Source: Dipodascopsis uninucleata var. uninucleata (lineage: Eukaryota; Ascomycota; Lipomycetes; Lipomycetales; Lipomycetaceae). From it: a stretch of DNA of 64,000 bases. The notes under the pieces are model-generated. The model did not search any database. It saw only the letters and a list, made by a program, of their open reading frames with translations, and was not told the origin of the DNA. The position numbers were made by a program, and so were the translations under genes. Positions 29,645-41,512 of the stretch are shown here, in pieces (within the stretch, counting starts at the first letter, position 1; each line of letters starts with the position of its first letter). The stretch spans positions 186,001 through 250,000 of the forward strand of contig JAJLTO010000006.1 of assembly GCA_030568195.1 (NCBI GenBank), given 5' to 3'.

Positions 29645-32600
29645 TTAAGCGAAATAATTCCTCCATAGTACTCCTTCCAAATCTTCCAACTGTTCTGTGG
29701 AAAATGCCTTCATGTCCACATGCCACGTATCTTGCCTTGTTTTCTTAAAATCACCTAGCGCTGTCTTAACGCTTTGTCCAACCATTCCAGAGTCATTGGC
29801 TGCTTTGATAGCCAAAGTTGTCAGTATTTCCGGAACCCACTTTGGTGGTGGTGATTGGTAAGGGAAAGCATGTACCAATGCCGATAGACCCAAAACTGCC
29901 GCATGACGTAAAATAATTATAGAATTGTACTCGTTAGATGGCGTAGACGCCCTAGATGACGATGCAGATGATACAACAGAGAGAGGATATTGGAGATTTC
30001 GCTTTCCAGGAGCTGGATTTTCAAGGAGGATTGTCTTAAAACGAGAATGCAGCTCTTGTATGATTTCAGATTTAAAATTAACGGGAGAGCATCTTATCAT
30101 TCCTGACAATGTAGTGGCTGCCGAATCACGTACTTCCAGTTGTGAATCTAGTAATAGGTTCACAACACACTCAAATAACGCTCGTTTACAATCTTTTGTC
30201 AGCTCGAAAAGTTGTCTGAAATAGAAAACTTGAACCACAGCCAGAACTCTCATTCTTTGATGCCAGGTTGTAGAATTTGAGGCTATCTGAACTGTTCCCT
30301 CTATGATATCCTTTAGGAGATCCGGTGGACATGGCATGTTACCAAACTGCTTGAATAGAGTAACCGCTAACGATATTACTTCGGTATCCTCTTTAACATC
30401 TAGAAGATGTAAAAGCTCCGGTAGAATAAGCTTCGGGAAATATGGCATTAATTCGCTGCAACTTGGCGATGATAACCAACAATCAAACCATATCATTACT
30501 GTTTTGCTACCAGAGGTGTATGAAGATGGCTCTTGGAGAGGAACACGCTCACGACGCCAATTTTCAAGACGTGTGAACAATCCAGTCAGCAACTCCGATA
30601 GATCAGAATTTGATCTATAGGGGACAACACCAAGTGCACCAGCTCTCTTATTCTCCTCCAAGAACTTTGCCACTGTAGGAAAAGCTTCATAATATCTCGA
30701 CTTATATATAGATCCTAGAGTTCGGCCAATTTCTTCGCGCACACCCTTATAGGAGTGATCTAAATTAGCCAACAGGTCCTTCACTATAGGTTCCTGTAAT
30801 TGAAAGTTCCAGCTGACTCGTGAAATCAATTTCCGGAGTAATGATATACGGCTACTCTCTTTAAATGCAGCGTTAGAGGAGCGATCAATCCTGATTTCAA
30901 TGAGTTTTTGGACAATCGGCCAACCTAACCTCATATCGATATTGGAAAAAAGGTAAGTAACAAAATCACTCCAATAATCTAATGTTTCTGGAGTAAGACC
31001 ATCGTCGACTACTTTACAGAATAATGGAGCCATAGAAGAATATGCTTTATCGTAATAATTAGGAATAGTGCTGTTTAAAAATATACCTGCCATAAGAATT
31101 GCGACAGCCCGATGTTGATTCTTATCTTCGCCATTTCCATACAAGTCATACACCATTTTAATTGCTTCATCCCAATCAATCTTAGTCCTACCATGAAATA
31201 TCATGGCGAATATAGTTGAGGAGAAAAATGCATTTCCCTTGTGAAATCCGTCATTCTTTGGTCTAGGCTCCTGCTTCAGGACATTGATGAATTTTCCAAA
31301 CCATTCAGAACTAATCTGACTAGCCATTGCATCCATAGCTTTCGTAGACGGTTCATCATACTGAATTACTTCAGTTGGAGGATTCTTAAGCGCAACAAAT
31401 GATTTACCCCAAACCAGCCATCCGGGATCCAATTGGTCATCCATAAAATATGGTGCTTTTAGATTGCTGAATTGTGAAATATGCTTCTGAGTAAAAGATG
31501 GGTCCGAATCTGGAACAGGAACTTCTACCAGGTTCAAGTCTCTATAATTTTCATTTATTATAGCTTCCATGTCATATTTAGCAGCTGCACGGAAATACAT
31601 AATCATGTAAAGACGGATAGATGATTGTACATATCCATATCTCAAGAGAGGGTGATCACTAACACAGCCTTTTACTACTTGAGCAGCAAACTGCGGATTC
31701 GGAGCGTCGCGATAAAATGCTGCTCCACTAAGTAAAAGGCTTAAAAGTAGCACTCCAACACGCCAGTGTGCAGATTCTAATTTTTCTGCTAACTGCAATT
31801 CAAGCTCTGATAGTCTTGCTTCCGAGATCCTCATCTTTTCCTTATTCTTCACGTCTTCAGACTTAATCTTTCCTGAGAGGTCTTTCAAAGGTTTGATCTG
31901 TTCAAGTGTACCAGGCATTGCGGAACTATAGTAAACTCTTTCCGGCTGCGTCTGGGGGGCAATAACGACACTAAAAATAAGATTTCTCGATATGTCATAT
32001 ACCGATGGTCTATCGACCTTGGCGGCCTCGATCAAGTTCAGAACCAAGGAAGGATAAAATCGTGAGTCACGAGTTGCCATTCGCTCAACACTCTTATAGC
32101 TAAGCGTATGGATTGCTCCTTTTGTACGATCAAAATCGTTTCTTTCAATAGCCACCTTCAACTCTTCAATTGCCTTCGGAATTATGAAAGCTCGAGAACC
32201 TAAGAGTACTCTAATTGCCGAATCCAATGCATACTGTGACTGACGTCGAGTTTCAATATATTGAGATAAAGATGTTTGTAAAAGGTCTTGCAACAGAATT
32301 CTATCAACATCTGACATCTTCCTTGGACCAGTACTATACTTTATGCGCTCTAGATGATGGATAAGTGCTCGCTTAACCAGCAAACTTCGAGGATATCGTT
32401 TTCTGAGTCCAGAAATTCTATATACTCTGGTCTCCATCAAATAGGAACGGACTTGATTTTCCAAAAGCTTCAGACTCCGTTCTACACCAACATCAATGAA
32501 CCATGTTCGGTACACAGATGCTAGCGACTTAAAACATTGGACATCGTCTGCATTCGCTCCTTGGAGATGTTCGTATACACTGTGAAGAATATAACTGAGT

Positions 32601-35598
32601 TCGAGATGGGTTTCATGCAGTTTTATGAACAATGGATCTTCTTTGTTGTTCCCAAAAAAGTAGCCAGTAGGATACGTGCGCAGTTTATTGAATGAATATG
32701 ATGCTTCTTCATCTCCTTCGACATTCTCATCCGCCTCCTCTACAATGTCGACGTCTCCATCTGACATAGCAGAATCGAGATCCATAGTAGCATCATTAGA
32801 TACAGCAGCTTCAATAGACTTCTTGAGCTCACTTCCTTTTGCGATCGTGGAAGGATCAAACAGGATAGCTATACCAGAAAGTGATAATCTGATATACGTC
32901 AACTGTTTTGTGACTTCATTAGACCATTCTTTTGAAAATGTACTTTTTGTCTCAGCGATAACACTCACGTCATCATTTCCGTCAACGACGGTCGATGATC
33001 CAGAAGTTAAACGCGAAAGTTCTTTCATAGATATATTAACATGTGTCGTGAAAATCTCCATAGCATATTCGATTTCTTCTCTGGAAGGAACATGCCATTC
33101 TACTTCTAGTGACTTTGGATCAAGCTGATATCCCCAATGGTCTAGAGTATATCCAGTTTTTCTAAATAATTCTGCGTTGATGAGTCTCGAATCTATGTGG
33201 TAGATGTTTGTGAGTGCATACAAAGTATGATGTAGGAGATTAGATGCATGAGAGTTTGCTACTCCTTTACAATTAGTACGTAGAAAAAGTAGCAAGTCAA
33301 ACAGTTCCGTCCGATATTTCATAAGAGCACTGCCAGAATTCCACACGATTTTCCGAATTAAAGATAAGTACCAGATAAGACCGCGATCACGAGGTATAAT
33401 ATCTGTTGAATTTGTCGAGCCTGCATGGTTTTCTTCGATCTCTTCTTTGATATTGCCCGAAAGAACTTCAAAAAAGCGCTCTAGCGTTTTAGTAGGATTT
33501 GTTTTGGCAAGACAAGCAACAAGGTTTGCCATAGCATCTGATGCCTGATAAATGACGTGATTTGACACAAAAGAAACAATCCTCTCTAATGCAAGTTCAA
33601 AGAGCTCATCAGAAAGAGCTCCAAAAACAACACTAAAAGTAGCTGGTAACATGTTTACAACATTAGCCTCAGGTATTGCACGAGTTCGAGAGTTTGTTGC
33701 ATCAGGTAAGTTTTCAAGAAGAGTAAACACTCTTTCCAATAAAGATATCAAAAATTCACCAAAAGTTGAAGTAGAAGACTTCAAAACTGCAAGACTGTCA
33801 CTTTCAGATACATCAATATGACCTCTGCCATCTTGTAATGAATCTATAGCCTCCGTAATATATTCAATAGCAAGGCCCGATCCCATCCCGTCACTAAGGT
33901 CAACCAAAGGCACATATGAGGCCACACTTTGAATAAATGTTAGAGACTGCACAGTCTTGCTGAGATCATTTGCATCAATTCCGGGAATAGCAAGTCCTAA
34001 AAGAGCAGTGACGTGAACTCTGTATTTTTTGTTTTGTATCATAATTTGTGATAGTGCAGAAAGAATCTTTATGGAAGTTATGGTTCTATGTGTCTCCACT
34101 AAGCCTTGCATAGACGGATAAATTTGCTCCAAAGCAGCTGGTATGATGATGTCCGGCTCCATATACGCAAGGGTTTGTAGAGCCATCGAAGCGTGTGATG
34201 CTCCGGTACCGCTCTTAGAGTGAATGCCCATAAAAACGACGTCCTTCAAGGTAAGAACGAACTGTCGTTTTATCTCACTGGTGAGTTTTCTGCTTTCGGG
34301 TACAATAAGTTCACCTGATTGCTCACGATTCCATCTTAAAACAAAGAAGTCAGCGAGACACGATAAAAGCTGCGTTAAATGCTTGGTCCAAGTTCCAGAA
34401 TTAGAAGGATGAAAAAATGTCTCCACTGATTGTATAAGCCCTCGAAGGCCGTTTAATATACTATGTTCATCGTGCAGACTTGCCTCAGAAAGGGAGTTCA
34501 CAATCCATCGAGCAAGTGATCGTGCACATATACTTTTTTTACTATCTTCATTGTGGCTAGACGAGCCCACGTCAAAGCTACTGATATATGGTGAACCGGC
34601 CCTACCAACAGGAACTTCGATGAGTCTCAATGCCACAGTGAAAATATAAGATGTCTGTTCCGGTGTAAATACTCCGCATGTTGAAAATGGAATATATTCT
34701 TCCTGAAGATGACCACGAGCAATTCGAGACATTATATCTAAGAATCGTTCATCATATAAGTGAGATCGTGTATATAGCGACCAGATATGAAAGAGAGCTA
34801 GAACGAAATAGATATTTAGTAAATATATATGTAGTGAATCTTCTAATACACAAATCTCTTACATGGAAGCCACTCCTGAGGATATAAATGCATCATCCCC
34901 TCAGGTGCTGCATCTGTAGGCAAAAGTGCTTGAAGAAGGAACGTAACGTTCAGTGCTGAAGATGAATGTATCGTGTTATAGAGTGGCAACACTTCCTGGA
35001 GGATATCAAGTCTCGACTCCGCAGAGAAAAAGCGACGTGCAATATAAGACATCTTCAGGAGACTATTAACATCCTCACCCTGTGACTTATAAACATAGCT
35101 AGCAGTAGATGGAAATGTCAGTCTTTTAAATTCGTTATACAAAGTACGCCATTCCAGCAGGAGCTGATGCTGGTCAACAAAACCTTTCTTCTTTGCCAGA
35201 AGCATGAACATATCTATCAGTTTTTCGGTCACATTATTTGCGGTACCTTGCGATAGTGCCAATTCGTAGTAAACTCCACTGAGTCTACTTCTTATGCTGA
35301 CTGGCATATCAAACTTAAGTGATATCCATGACCGGAGTTCCCTCGTCCAGTGTATTATCGACGGCGTCGATAGACTGTCAGTCGAAGCTGCGATGTAGAT
35401 GTGCTCGACGATCACGTTCAGATGCTCTATTCTTGTACTGTCGGATTCTATCTTGTAAGGTAGCACATTACTATAAGGAAATGTACGGGGACGGCTACGG
35501 ATGTGTCCATCTGTACCTGGCGATCCTGATCGAGGTCGCGGAATATCAACAGTAGGAGGTATTTGCTCCAGCACGTCATTTGTAACTACTTCATCCAT
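29645..35598 (-). CDS. BLM10: Blm10/PA200 proteasome activator
   Basis: Blm10/PA200 caps the 20S proteasome as a single HEAT-repeat dome and aids assembly and ubiquitin-independent turnover. Two exons: the first starts MDEVVTNDVLEQIPPTV and includes LSTPSIIHWTRELRSWISLK. After a GTAAG...CTAG intron near 34.8 kb, the second gives LPSLFHIWSLYTRSHLYDER and FLDIMSRIARG and runs to the end; about 1960 residues in all. Further blocks: LIWYLSLIRKIVW, PEILTTLAIKAANDSGMVGQ, SVKTALGDFKKTRQDTWHVD. The C-terminus is LWRNYFA. Family members normally end Tyr-Tyr-Ala, the HbYX motif that opens the proteasome gate; here the penultimate residue is Phe (codon TTC). The ATG used is the first in frame. Confidence 0.94.
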
Positions 35599-36748
35599 TA
35601 TTCTACTCACAAGATCACTTTTGCACAAACCAAAGCCTATTACTTTAATCTAAAACTTCTAATAACGTTTTACCAAGCCAAAGATACTTGTGATGTCTGT
35701 AATATTCGATAAAAGAGGATGCTAGCGGATGTTCAAATGTGTTAAATGGATTTTCTTCCAGAGAAAGGGCAAGTTACAGATGAAATTACGTAGTGTTGTT
35801 TTTGTCCAACAAAGAACACTCGCAAGCGCATAACATTATGTCCTCGATCACTAACCTATGAGATACTACGGTCGTCTACAAGTACGGCTGAATTTCCACA
35901 GTAGTATCATCTTCGCACTATTCTTTTATCTTCTTTTTCAAACATGTTAGGCGAATCGATTCGTAAGCTGTGCTTTAGCCGTACATTCGAAGTCTACTTG
36001 CTTGCTTACTAGCTTGTTCACGTGAGAACACACGCAATGTGTCATAAATTACGCATACAATATTGATGATTACATAATTAAGTTGATCTGTTTTTACTCT
36101 AAAGCTACTCGAACAGTTCAGCTTCAGCCAACAACATATTTAAGAGAAATAAAACGATATTTTATAACACTTACTCTATAGAAAGTTTGCATTTTCCTAG
36201 TGGTTGAATTCTGGTTGCGTAGAGTAGCGACAGCGGATTGAATATGCTCATTTCGCACCAATTTGTAGACGCGTAAGGCGTAGAGATCAAATGGGCCACG
36301 TACGAACTGATCTAAGTTTGGATCCAATGAGAGGCGACAGCATATTACTTCTAAATTAGAAATTGGTAATACAATGGCGAAAAATTGACAGATAAGAGGC
36401 AAAATAAACCACGTTGTAGAAGATGGTTGTCAGATGATTCTGACTTGGTAAAAGGCCACTTGGCTTGAAATAATTGTTTTGAAAATAGGATGTGGCAATC
36501 CCGTATTATATAATCCAAAATAGTAAATTATATGGGAATAAGTCATATAAGCTCTTTTATGGTTTCTAGATTATGGTATGTTAAAAGACGGCTTTGTAAG
36601 CTCAGTAATCGCTTGGATCAGCAGGCAGGACTGTAATTTCTAGAGTGAAGTATCCAGTGCATTAAATATTATTTGAGTAAAATAGCTTAAAACAACTCAA
36701 GGAAGCCCCTTCTACGAGTCATAGAGTAATAGAAGTGAGCAGAAAACA
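35599..36748. promoter_or_regulatory. Divergent promoter region, BLM10 and ERO1, with a possible small exon
   Basis: 1150 bp between divergent starts. The minus-strand frame 36402..36124 contains FVRGPFDLYALRVYKLVRNE, then QNSTTRKMQTFYR followed by a good donor GTAAGTG, so it could be an exon of a small gene, but no upstream or downstream partner exon or family was found. Otherwise AT-rich; probably promoter for both flanking genes. Confidence 0.35.
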
Positions 36749-38517
36749 ATGCGTTCATTAAGTGGTTTGTCGATGGGTATAGTGACAGCATTGGCTGTTC
36801 TCATAGGGCTAATCGCGAGGGTACAGGCATCATTCGAGGTTAGTACAGAGGATTAGATGTCATCATTAATGCCAAAAACTAAAGAAATGGCTGCAATTGA
36901 TGAAACTGACAGTATAGAATCATGTGAAACCATTACTAACATGTCATTGCTTGAACTGTATAGATCGGTGACGATATTGGAGAGGCATCGTTCGAGATTT
37001 CAATAATTGATAAAGTGAACGAAGAGAAGCTTCGACCCTTACTACACGACATAGTTACAACTTCAGACTTCTTCAAATATTACCGACTGGACCTTTATGG
37101 TAGGCCATGTCCATTCTGGTCTGATGAGGGAATGTGTGGAAATATTGCCTGTGCAGTGGATACGATCGATAACGAAGATCATTTACCCGAGATTTGGAGA
37201 TCTGAGTATCTTGGACTTCTATCTGATGGTTCACTAGTTGATTCGGACGATGACCTAGATACAGCCTTCGGTGATGACACCGAGGCCAGTTGTGTCAAGG
37301 ATAGTGATGAAATGCAAATGATTCCTCGGACAGGTTCACGCGACTATTGTGTACCAGAGGATGAAACCGGCGAGGGTCCAGGTGTTTATGTCAATCTTGT
37401 CGACAACCCAGAAAGATATACAGGATATTCAGGGCCCCATGCCAATAAGGTATGGCAGGCTATATATACCGAGAACTGTTTTAATGATGATAACGTGCAG
37501 TCTATGATTCAGAGTCCTTTCGGACAGGCACTTATTGCCGGTGACAAGCATGTTATCCAGGAAGTAGGTGGCGAGCGTGGTCGTCAAGCAATGATTACGC
37601 AGAATATGTGCTTAGAGAAACGAGTATTCTATAAGTTGATATCGGGAATGCATGCTAGTATATCTACACACCTTAGTTATGAATATCTAGATACTGAAAC
37701 TGGAGAATGGGGACCGGATTTAAATGTTTTTATGGAAAAGGTTGGAGACTTCCCTGAACGAATCTCTAATATCTACTTTAACTACGCACTTGTTTCCAAA
37801 GCTGTTGGTAAACTTCGTTCATATCTTGAAGATTTCACCTTTTGTTCAAACGCACAGGGCTATGATGCGGAAACGAGACGCAAAATGCTGCGCATAGCGA
37901 TAGAAGCTGATCGATCAGTTCCAGATCTCGTCGATGTTTCATCCATGTTTAAGCAAGAGCCTAAGTTGAAAGAGGAATTCAGACAACGATTTGTTAACGT
38001 ATCTCGTATAATGGACTGCACGGGATGTGATAAATGCAGATTATGGGGCAAACTCCAGGTCACGGGATATGCTACAGCTCTTAAGATCTTATTTGAGCTT
38101 CCTGATAGTAGTACAACAGGTGATTTTATTAGTCTACGTCGAATGGAGATGGTAGCACTTATCAATACCTACGATAGATTATCTAAATCTATAGAGGCTA
38201 TTAACATGTTCCGACAAATGCAAGTTGCCCGAGATAATACGGAGAGTGCAGTAGAGTCAGCCTTGAAAGATAGTGCTTCTCAGACAGCCAGTTTTAACGA
38301 GTCCTTTTGGTCTGGCGAATGGGATCCTGAATGGAGAAATGTATGGGAAGCAATCAAATTCATCTTGAAAAGTTATTATGACTTCCCAAAAAATATATGG
38401 AAGATTTTCCTATATCACATGAATAATGCCTGGACCAAGTTTATTGGACGTGAATCGTTCGTGTATAGGCAACGATATGAGCAACTCCGCATACAAACAG
38501 TGAAAGATGAGCTATAA
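36749..38517 (+). CDS. ERO1: Ero1, ER thiol oxidase
   Basis: Ero1 uses FAD and oxygen to reoxidise protein disulfide isomerase in the ER lumen. Exon 1 encodes an N-terminal hydrophobic signal (SMGIVTALAVLIGLIARVQA). A roughly 130-nt intron (GTTAGT...TATAG) leads to IGDDIGEASFEISIIDKV and the main exon. There the shuttle cysteines lie in CPFWSDEGMCGNIACAVDTI. FAD contacts follow: YSGPHANKVWQAIYTENCF and ISGMHASISTHLSYEYLD. The catalytic CTGCDKCRLWGKLQVTG carries CxxCxxC. The family usually has Cys just before the 'LDxLN' region; here that stretch reads EASFEISIIDKVN without Cys, unless the first intron is mis-drawn. The core is complete and confident. Confidence 0.94.
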
Positions 38518-38739
38518 ATGGTGAAATCATTTTATCTTGCAGTCTGTGTTTAATTTTAATTTCATCTAAATTTTGTAGTCTGTATATATTTATATATTTT
38601 TATTCTTGTTCTTACATGCATAGATCTTTGGTTTTACTATGGTCTCAGGTTTATAGTAGTCGAGCTCTGACTTTTTAATGAATTGAAAGATATTATATAA
38701 AATATGAGAGGTTTGTAAGTTGATAAGTGCCATGTAGCT

Positions 38740-38964
38740 TTATATAGTATTATTTACAATTCTGTTATGAAACAGTGATGTGCTTACTCGCATCATTTCT
38801 ACCATTTTACGAATTCCTTGACGAGCCGCAACTTCTTCTTTGAGTAGTTTTCTTTTCATAACTCTAACGGTAATCGCATCTAGAAAGTATGTTCTAACGG
38901 AACTCGACCATTACATCAGTATCATCATATAAAATATTTTTCAATTATAATATTACTCATCCAT
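38740..38964 (-). CDS. Tentative 53-residue protein, unrecognised
   Basis: Possible two-exon micro-gene. Exon 1 is ATGGATGA (38964..38957), followed by a 63-nt GTAATA...TTAG intron; exon 2 is 38893..38740. Joined it reads MDETYFLDAITVRVMKRKLL, then KEEVAARQGIRKMVEMMR, and a stop at 38742..38740. The middle looks like a basic amphipathic helix, with codon use like real exons here, and a GTAAGC donor follows MMR, so a further exon is possible. It is divergent to COG2, about 100 bp away. I do not recognise the family; the exon model is inference. Confidence 0.35.
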
Positions 38965-38996
38965 TTAATCTATTAGGAAGATATTTAAAGTGACAC

Positions 38997-39015
38997 AGAG
39001 AGAGAGAGAGAGAGA
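38997..39015. repeat. AG dinucleotide microsatellite
   Basis: Nine AG units in a row, about 50 bp upstream of the COG2 start, probably in its 5' leader or promoter. Confidence 0.9.
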
Positions 39016-39065
39016 AAAACCGGTTCACTAGAGGGACCTAATATTCTGCCGTTGTAGCAAAAAAG

Positions 39066-40033
39066 ATGCAATCAAATGGAATTCTTGGTCATAACTCTTC
39101 GCGACAAAATAATATAGACTTCTCTTTGTACGATGACGATCTAGATGCGGATGAGGTTGATGAAAATGGATTGCCATTCCCGAAGCCAATTCAGCGTGAG
39201 TCTTTTGCAAAGCCAGAAATCTTTGATCCAGATGACTTTCTTCTGTCGCAGCACAGGTTTCAGCGTCTCGAGGACCTACACAGCCAGCTTTCTCAATGGT
39301 CTTCAGTTTTACAGAAAGAATTGGTAGACCTCATAAACCGAGATTACGCGGACTTTGTTGGCCTTAGCAAGTCAGTTCCTGGAGGGAGCAACAAGGTGGA
39401 AGATATGAAGCTGGCTGTTATACGATTTAGACGAGAAGTGGAGGTAAGTCTTATCAGTGTAATGGATATACTGTAATCGGAAGAATACACTAATAATCTG
39501 CCATCCACAGAGTATTGCATCACGATTAACAAGCACGATCGACGGAATTGATGAACTTTTACTTAAAAAAAAGAGGATTGCAGAAAAAGAAGTATGATAT
39601 TTGTGAATTAGAAAGTTTTGTTATGTGCCGTAATTAACATCGTATTATTAAATAGAACATTGGACGACGGCTTTTGCTATATTCACATAGAATTCGAGAT
39701 CTAGAACTACAACTTGACTCAATAAAATCATTGGAACAACGAGGTGCTAATAGAGAAGAGTACGTAGATCATTTTATTACGCTCGCCTCGATGACAGTAA
39801 CTTGCTAACGCCAAGTTATATATTTTGACTATAGGTTATCTACAGATTTTTTCGAACACCTTGTTTCGCAGTATTTGTACCTGAAATACCTTAGAAAAAA
39901 ATTACCTAAAGACCATCCATTTCTGAAAGTGCAGGACTCTCGACTAGATTCTATAAGGTCAAATATAGTGGATAGTATAAATCGTAAACCAGCAAATATC
40001 GCGCTATCATTATCAAAATTAACACTTGCATAG
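39066..40033 (+). CDS. COG2: Cog2, conserved oligomeric Golgi complex subunit 2
   Basis: COG is a tether for retrograde vesicles at the Golgi; Cog2 belongs to lobe A. Four exons. The first starts MQSNGILGHNSSRQNNIDF and contains the family block PEIFDPDDFLLSQHRFQRLE, then DLHSQLSQWSSVLQKELVDL, INRDYADFVGLSKSVPGG. The rest gives SIASRLTSTIDGIDELLLKK, RRLLLYSHRIRDLELQLDSI and HPFLKVQDSRLDSIRSNIVD. The whole is helical coiled-coil. The product is about 260 residues, short as in other fungal Cog2 proteins; animal Cog2 is much longer. The stop at 40031..40033 is well placed. Confidence 0.88.
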
Positions 40034-40223
40034 TCCGCTAATTACAGTATCTTCTCTAAATTCTTTAATAGTAGAGAGAGTAATGATTAGCTAAAGGTGA
40101 GATCGACATATGTATACTACAGAATCTTAGAATAAGGTCAATTTGTTATCGATTTGACGTTGAAAGATATTTTTTCTCTATATACAAGTAAAAGAATTAC
40201 TACCATACAACTAAAGAACTCTT

Positions 40224-41197
40224 CTAAGCTAAAATCATCACACCAGGTCCATGAGTACTTGATAAAATAACTTCACTCAAAATAGGAATTTGTCGACTGC
40301 CATTCTTGACTATAGCGTCACGGTAAGCCTTCATAACAGCGCCGATATTGCTCTTGATTTCTTCGGATGTGAACATAGTCTGGATGCAAAAATGATAAAA
40401 CAGTGATTAGTACCCTTTGCACATGCATTTCATATAACCCATGATTTTACACTTACATTACCAATATTGACAGTCAAAATTCTATCCTTGATCAGAAAGT
40501 CTAGCAGACCCTGCGATGAATCTACCAGCTCGATAACGTCTTCCGAGACTGTGCCTCGTCGCTCACTAGGCATGAGACCCTTCGGACCAAGAATCTTCTG
40601 CACAGGTCTTAACAAATGCAAAGCATCTGGCGTAGCAAAACACTTTTCAAATTCGACTTCATTTTTCTTGACTTTCTCAATAAGCTCATCTGCTCCTGCA
40701 TAAGTAGCGCCAACTTCAAGCAACTTAGGGATGAGATCCTCCTGTGTAGTGAAGACAGCGACTCTATCCGTCTGAACTTTCTTGGGTAGCCTCACACTAG
40801 CACGAATCTGCTGGAAATGCAAAGGAGGAACACTCTTCAACGTTACGGCAATTGTACTGTTAAATTCTGGTTGCCCAACCTCTGCTGCCTTCAAATACCG
40901 TATAGCATAATCTGTCTGCATTAAAACTGGTGTAATTTTAGTTATTTTTGCATCTTTACGCTCCTTTTCCAATTTCTTTATCAGGTCCTTCTTTCGATCC
41001 AGCTTAGCCTGCTTTCGCAAGACTGCATGCCTATTGGCACTAGAATCATCCTGACCCTTTGATTTCTTGCTTGCAAGCCGAACCTGTTCTCTAATTTGTG
41101 GTCTAATTTGCGACCCCAAGGTGGCCACTAATGAAGACAATGGAAACAGTCGAAGACCCGACACTCCAGCCTTTAGAAGTGTACCTCGAATAATCAT
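40224..41197 (-). CDS. MRPL1: Mitochondrial ribosomal protein uL1m
   Basis: uL1 forms the mobile L1 stalk of the large ribosomal subunit; this is the mitochondrial form. The main exon starts MIIRGTLLKAGVSGLRLFPL, an Arg/Ser/Leu-rich presequence, then a Lys-rich linker. The L1 fold begins AIRYLKAAEVGQPEFNSTIA. Blocks: LPKKVQTDRVAVFTTQEDLI, YAGADELIEKVKKNEVEFEK, CFATPDALHLLRPVQKILGP and KGLMPSERRGTVSEDV. After an intron at TVNIGN|, a second exon gives TMFTSEEIKSNIGAVMKAYR and STHGPGVMILA. KILGPKGLMP is the L1 signature. The FMO gene follows on the same strand 314 bp downstream. Confidence 0.92.
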
Positions 41198-41512
41198 TTT
41201 TTTCCTTTCGAGACTTAATATTGAAATATTAAAATTGTCATCCGTAAAATTCTGGCTGAATAGTCTCTTAAGTGTAGTATTTTATTTTGTTTGCAATTAT
41301 TTGGTTCCTAAGAAACTAGTATTATTTGCGAATGGTCGCGATTTCTTCCGAGTACATTTACGACAAATTTTTACAATAACCCTACTGCCATATGCAATAA
41401 AACCCTTATACTAGATCTCCTGATGAATAGCTGCAACACGAACAGAACTCTTGCTTTCAATACTAGTTTATTGCTATACATCTATATCTATCTATGCTCA
41501 AGTTCAAATATT
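41198..41512. other. Intergenic region upstream of MRPL1
   Basis: 315 bp between the MRPL1 start and the FMO stop, both minus strand. AT-rich; promoter and 3' UTR presumably. No gene seen. Confidence 0.45.

Noticed and set aside
32676-33128. 150-codon plus-strand frame antisense to BLM10.
   Set aside because: Lies fully within the conserved BLM10 exon; its Ser/Thr-rich product mirrors the antisense of an acidic stretch.
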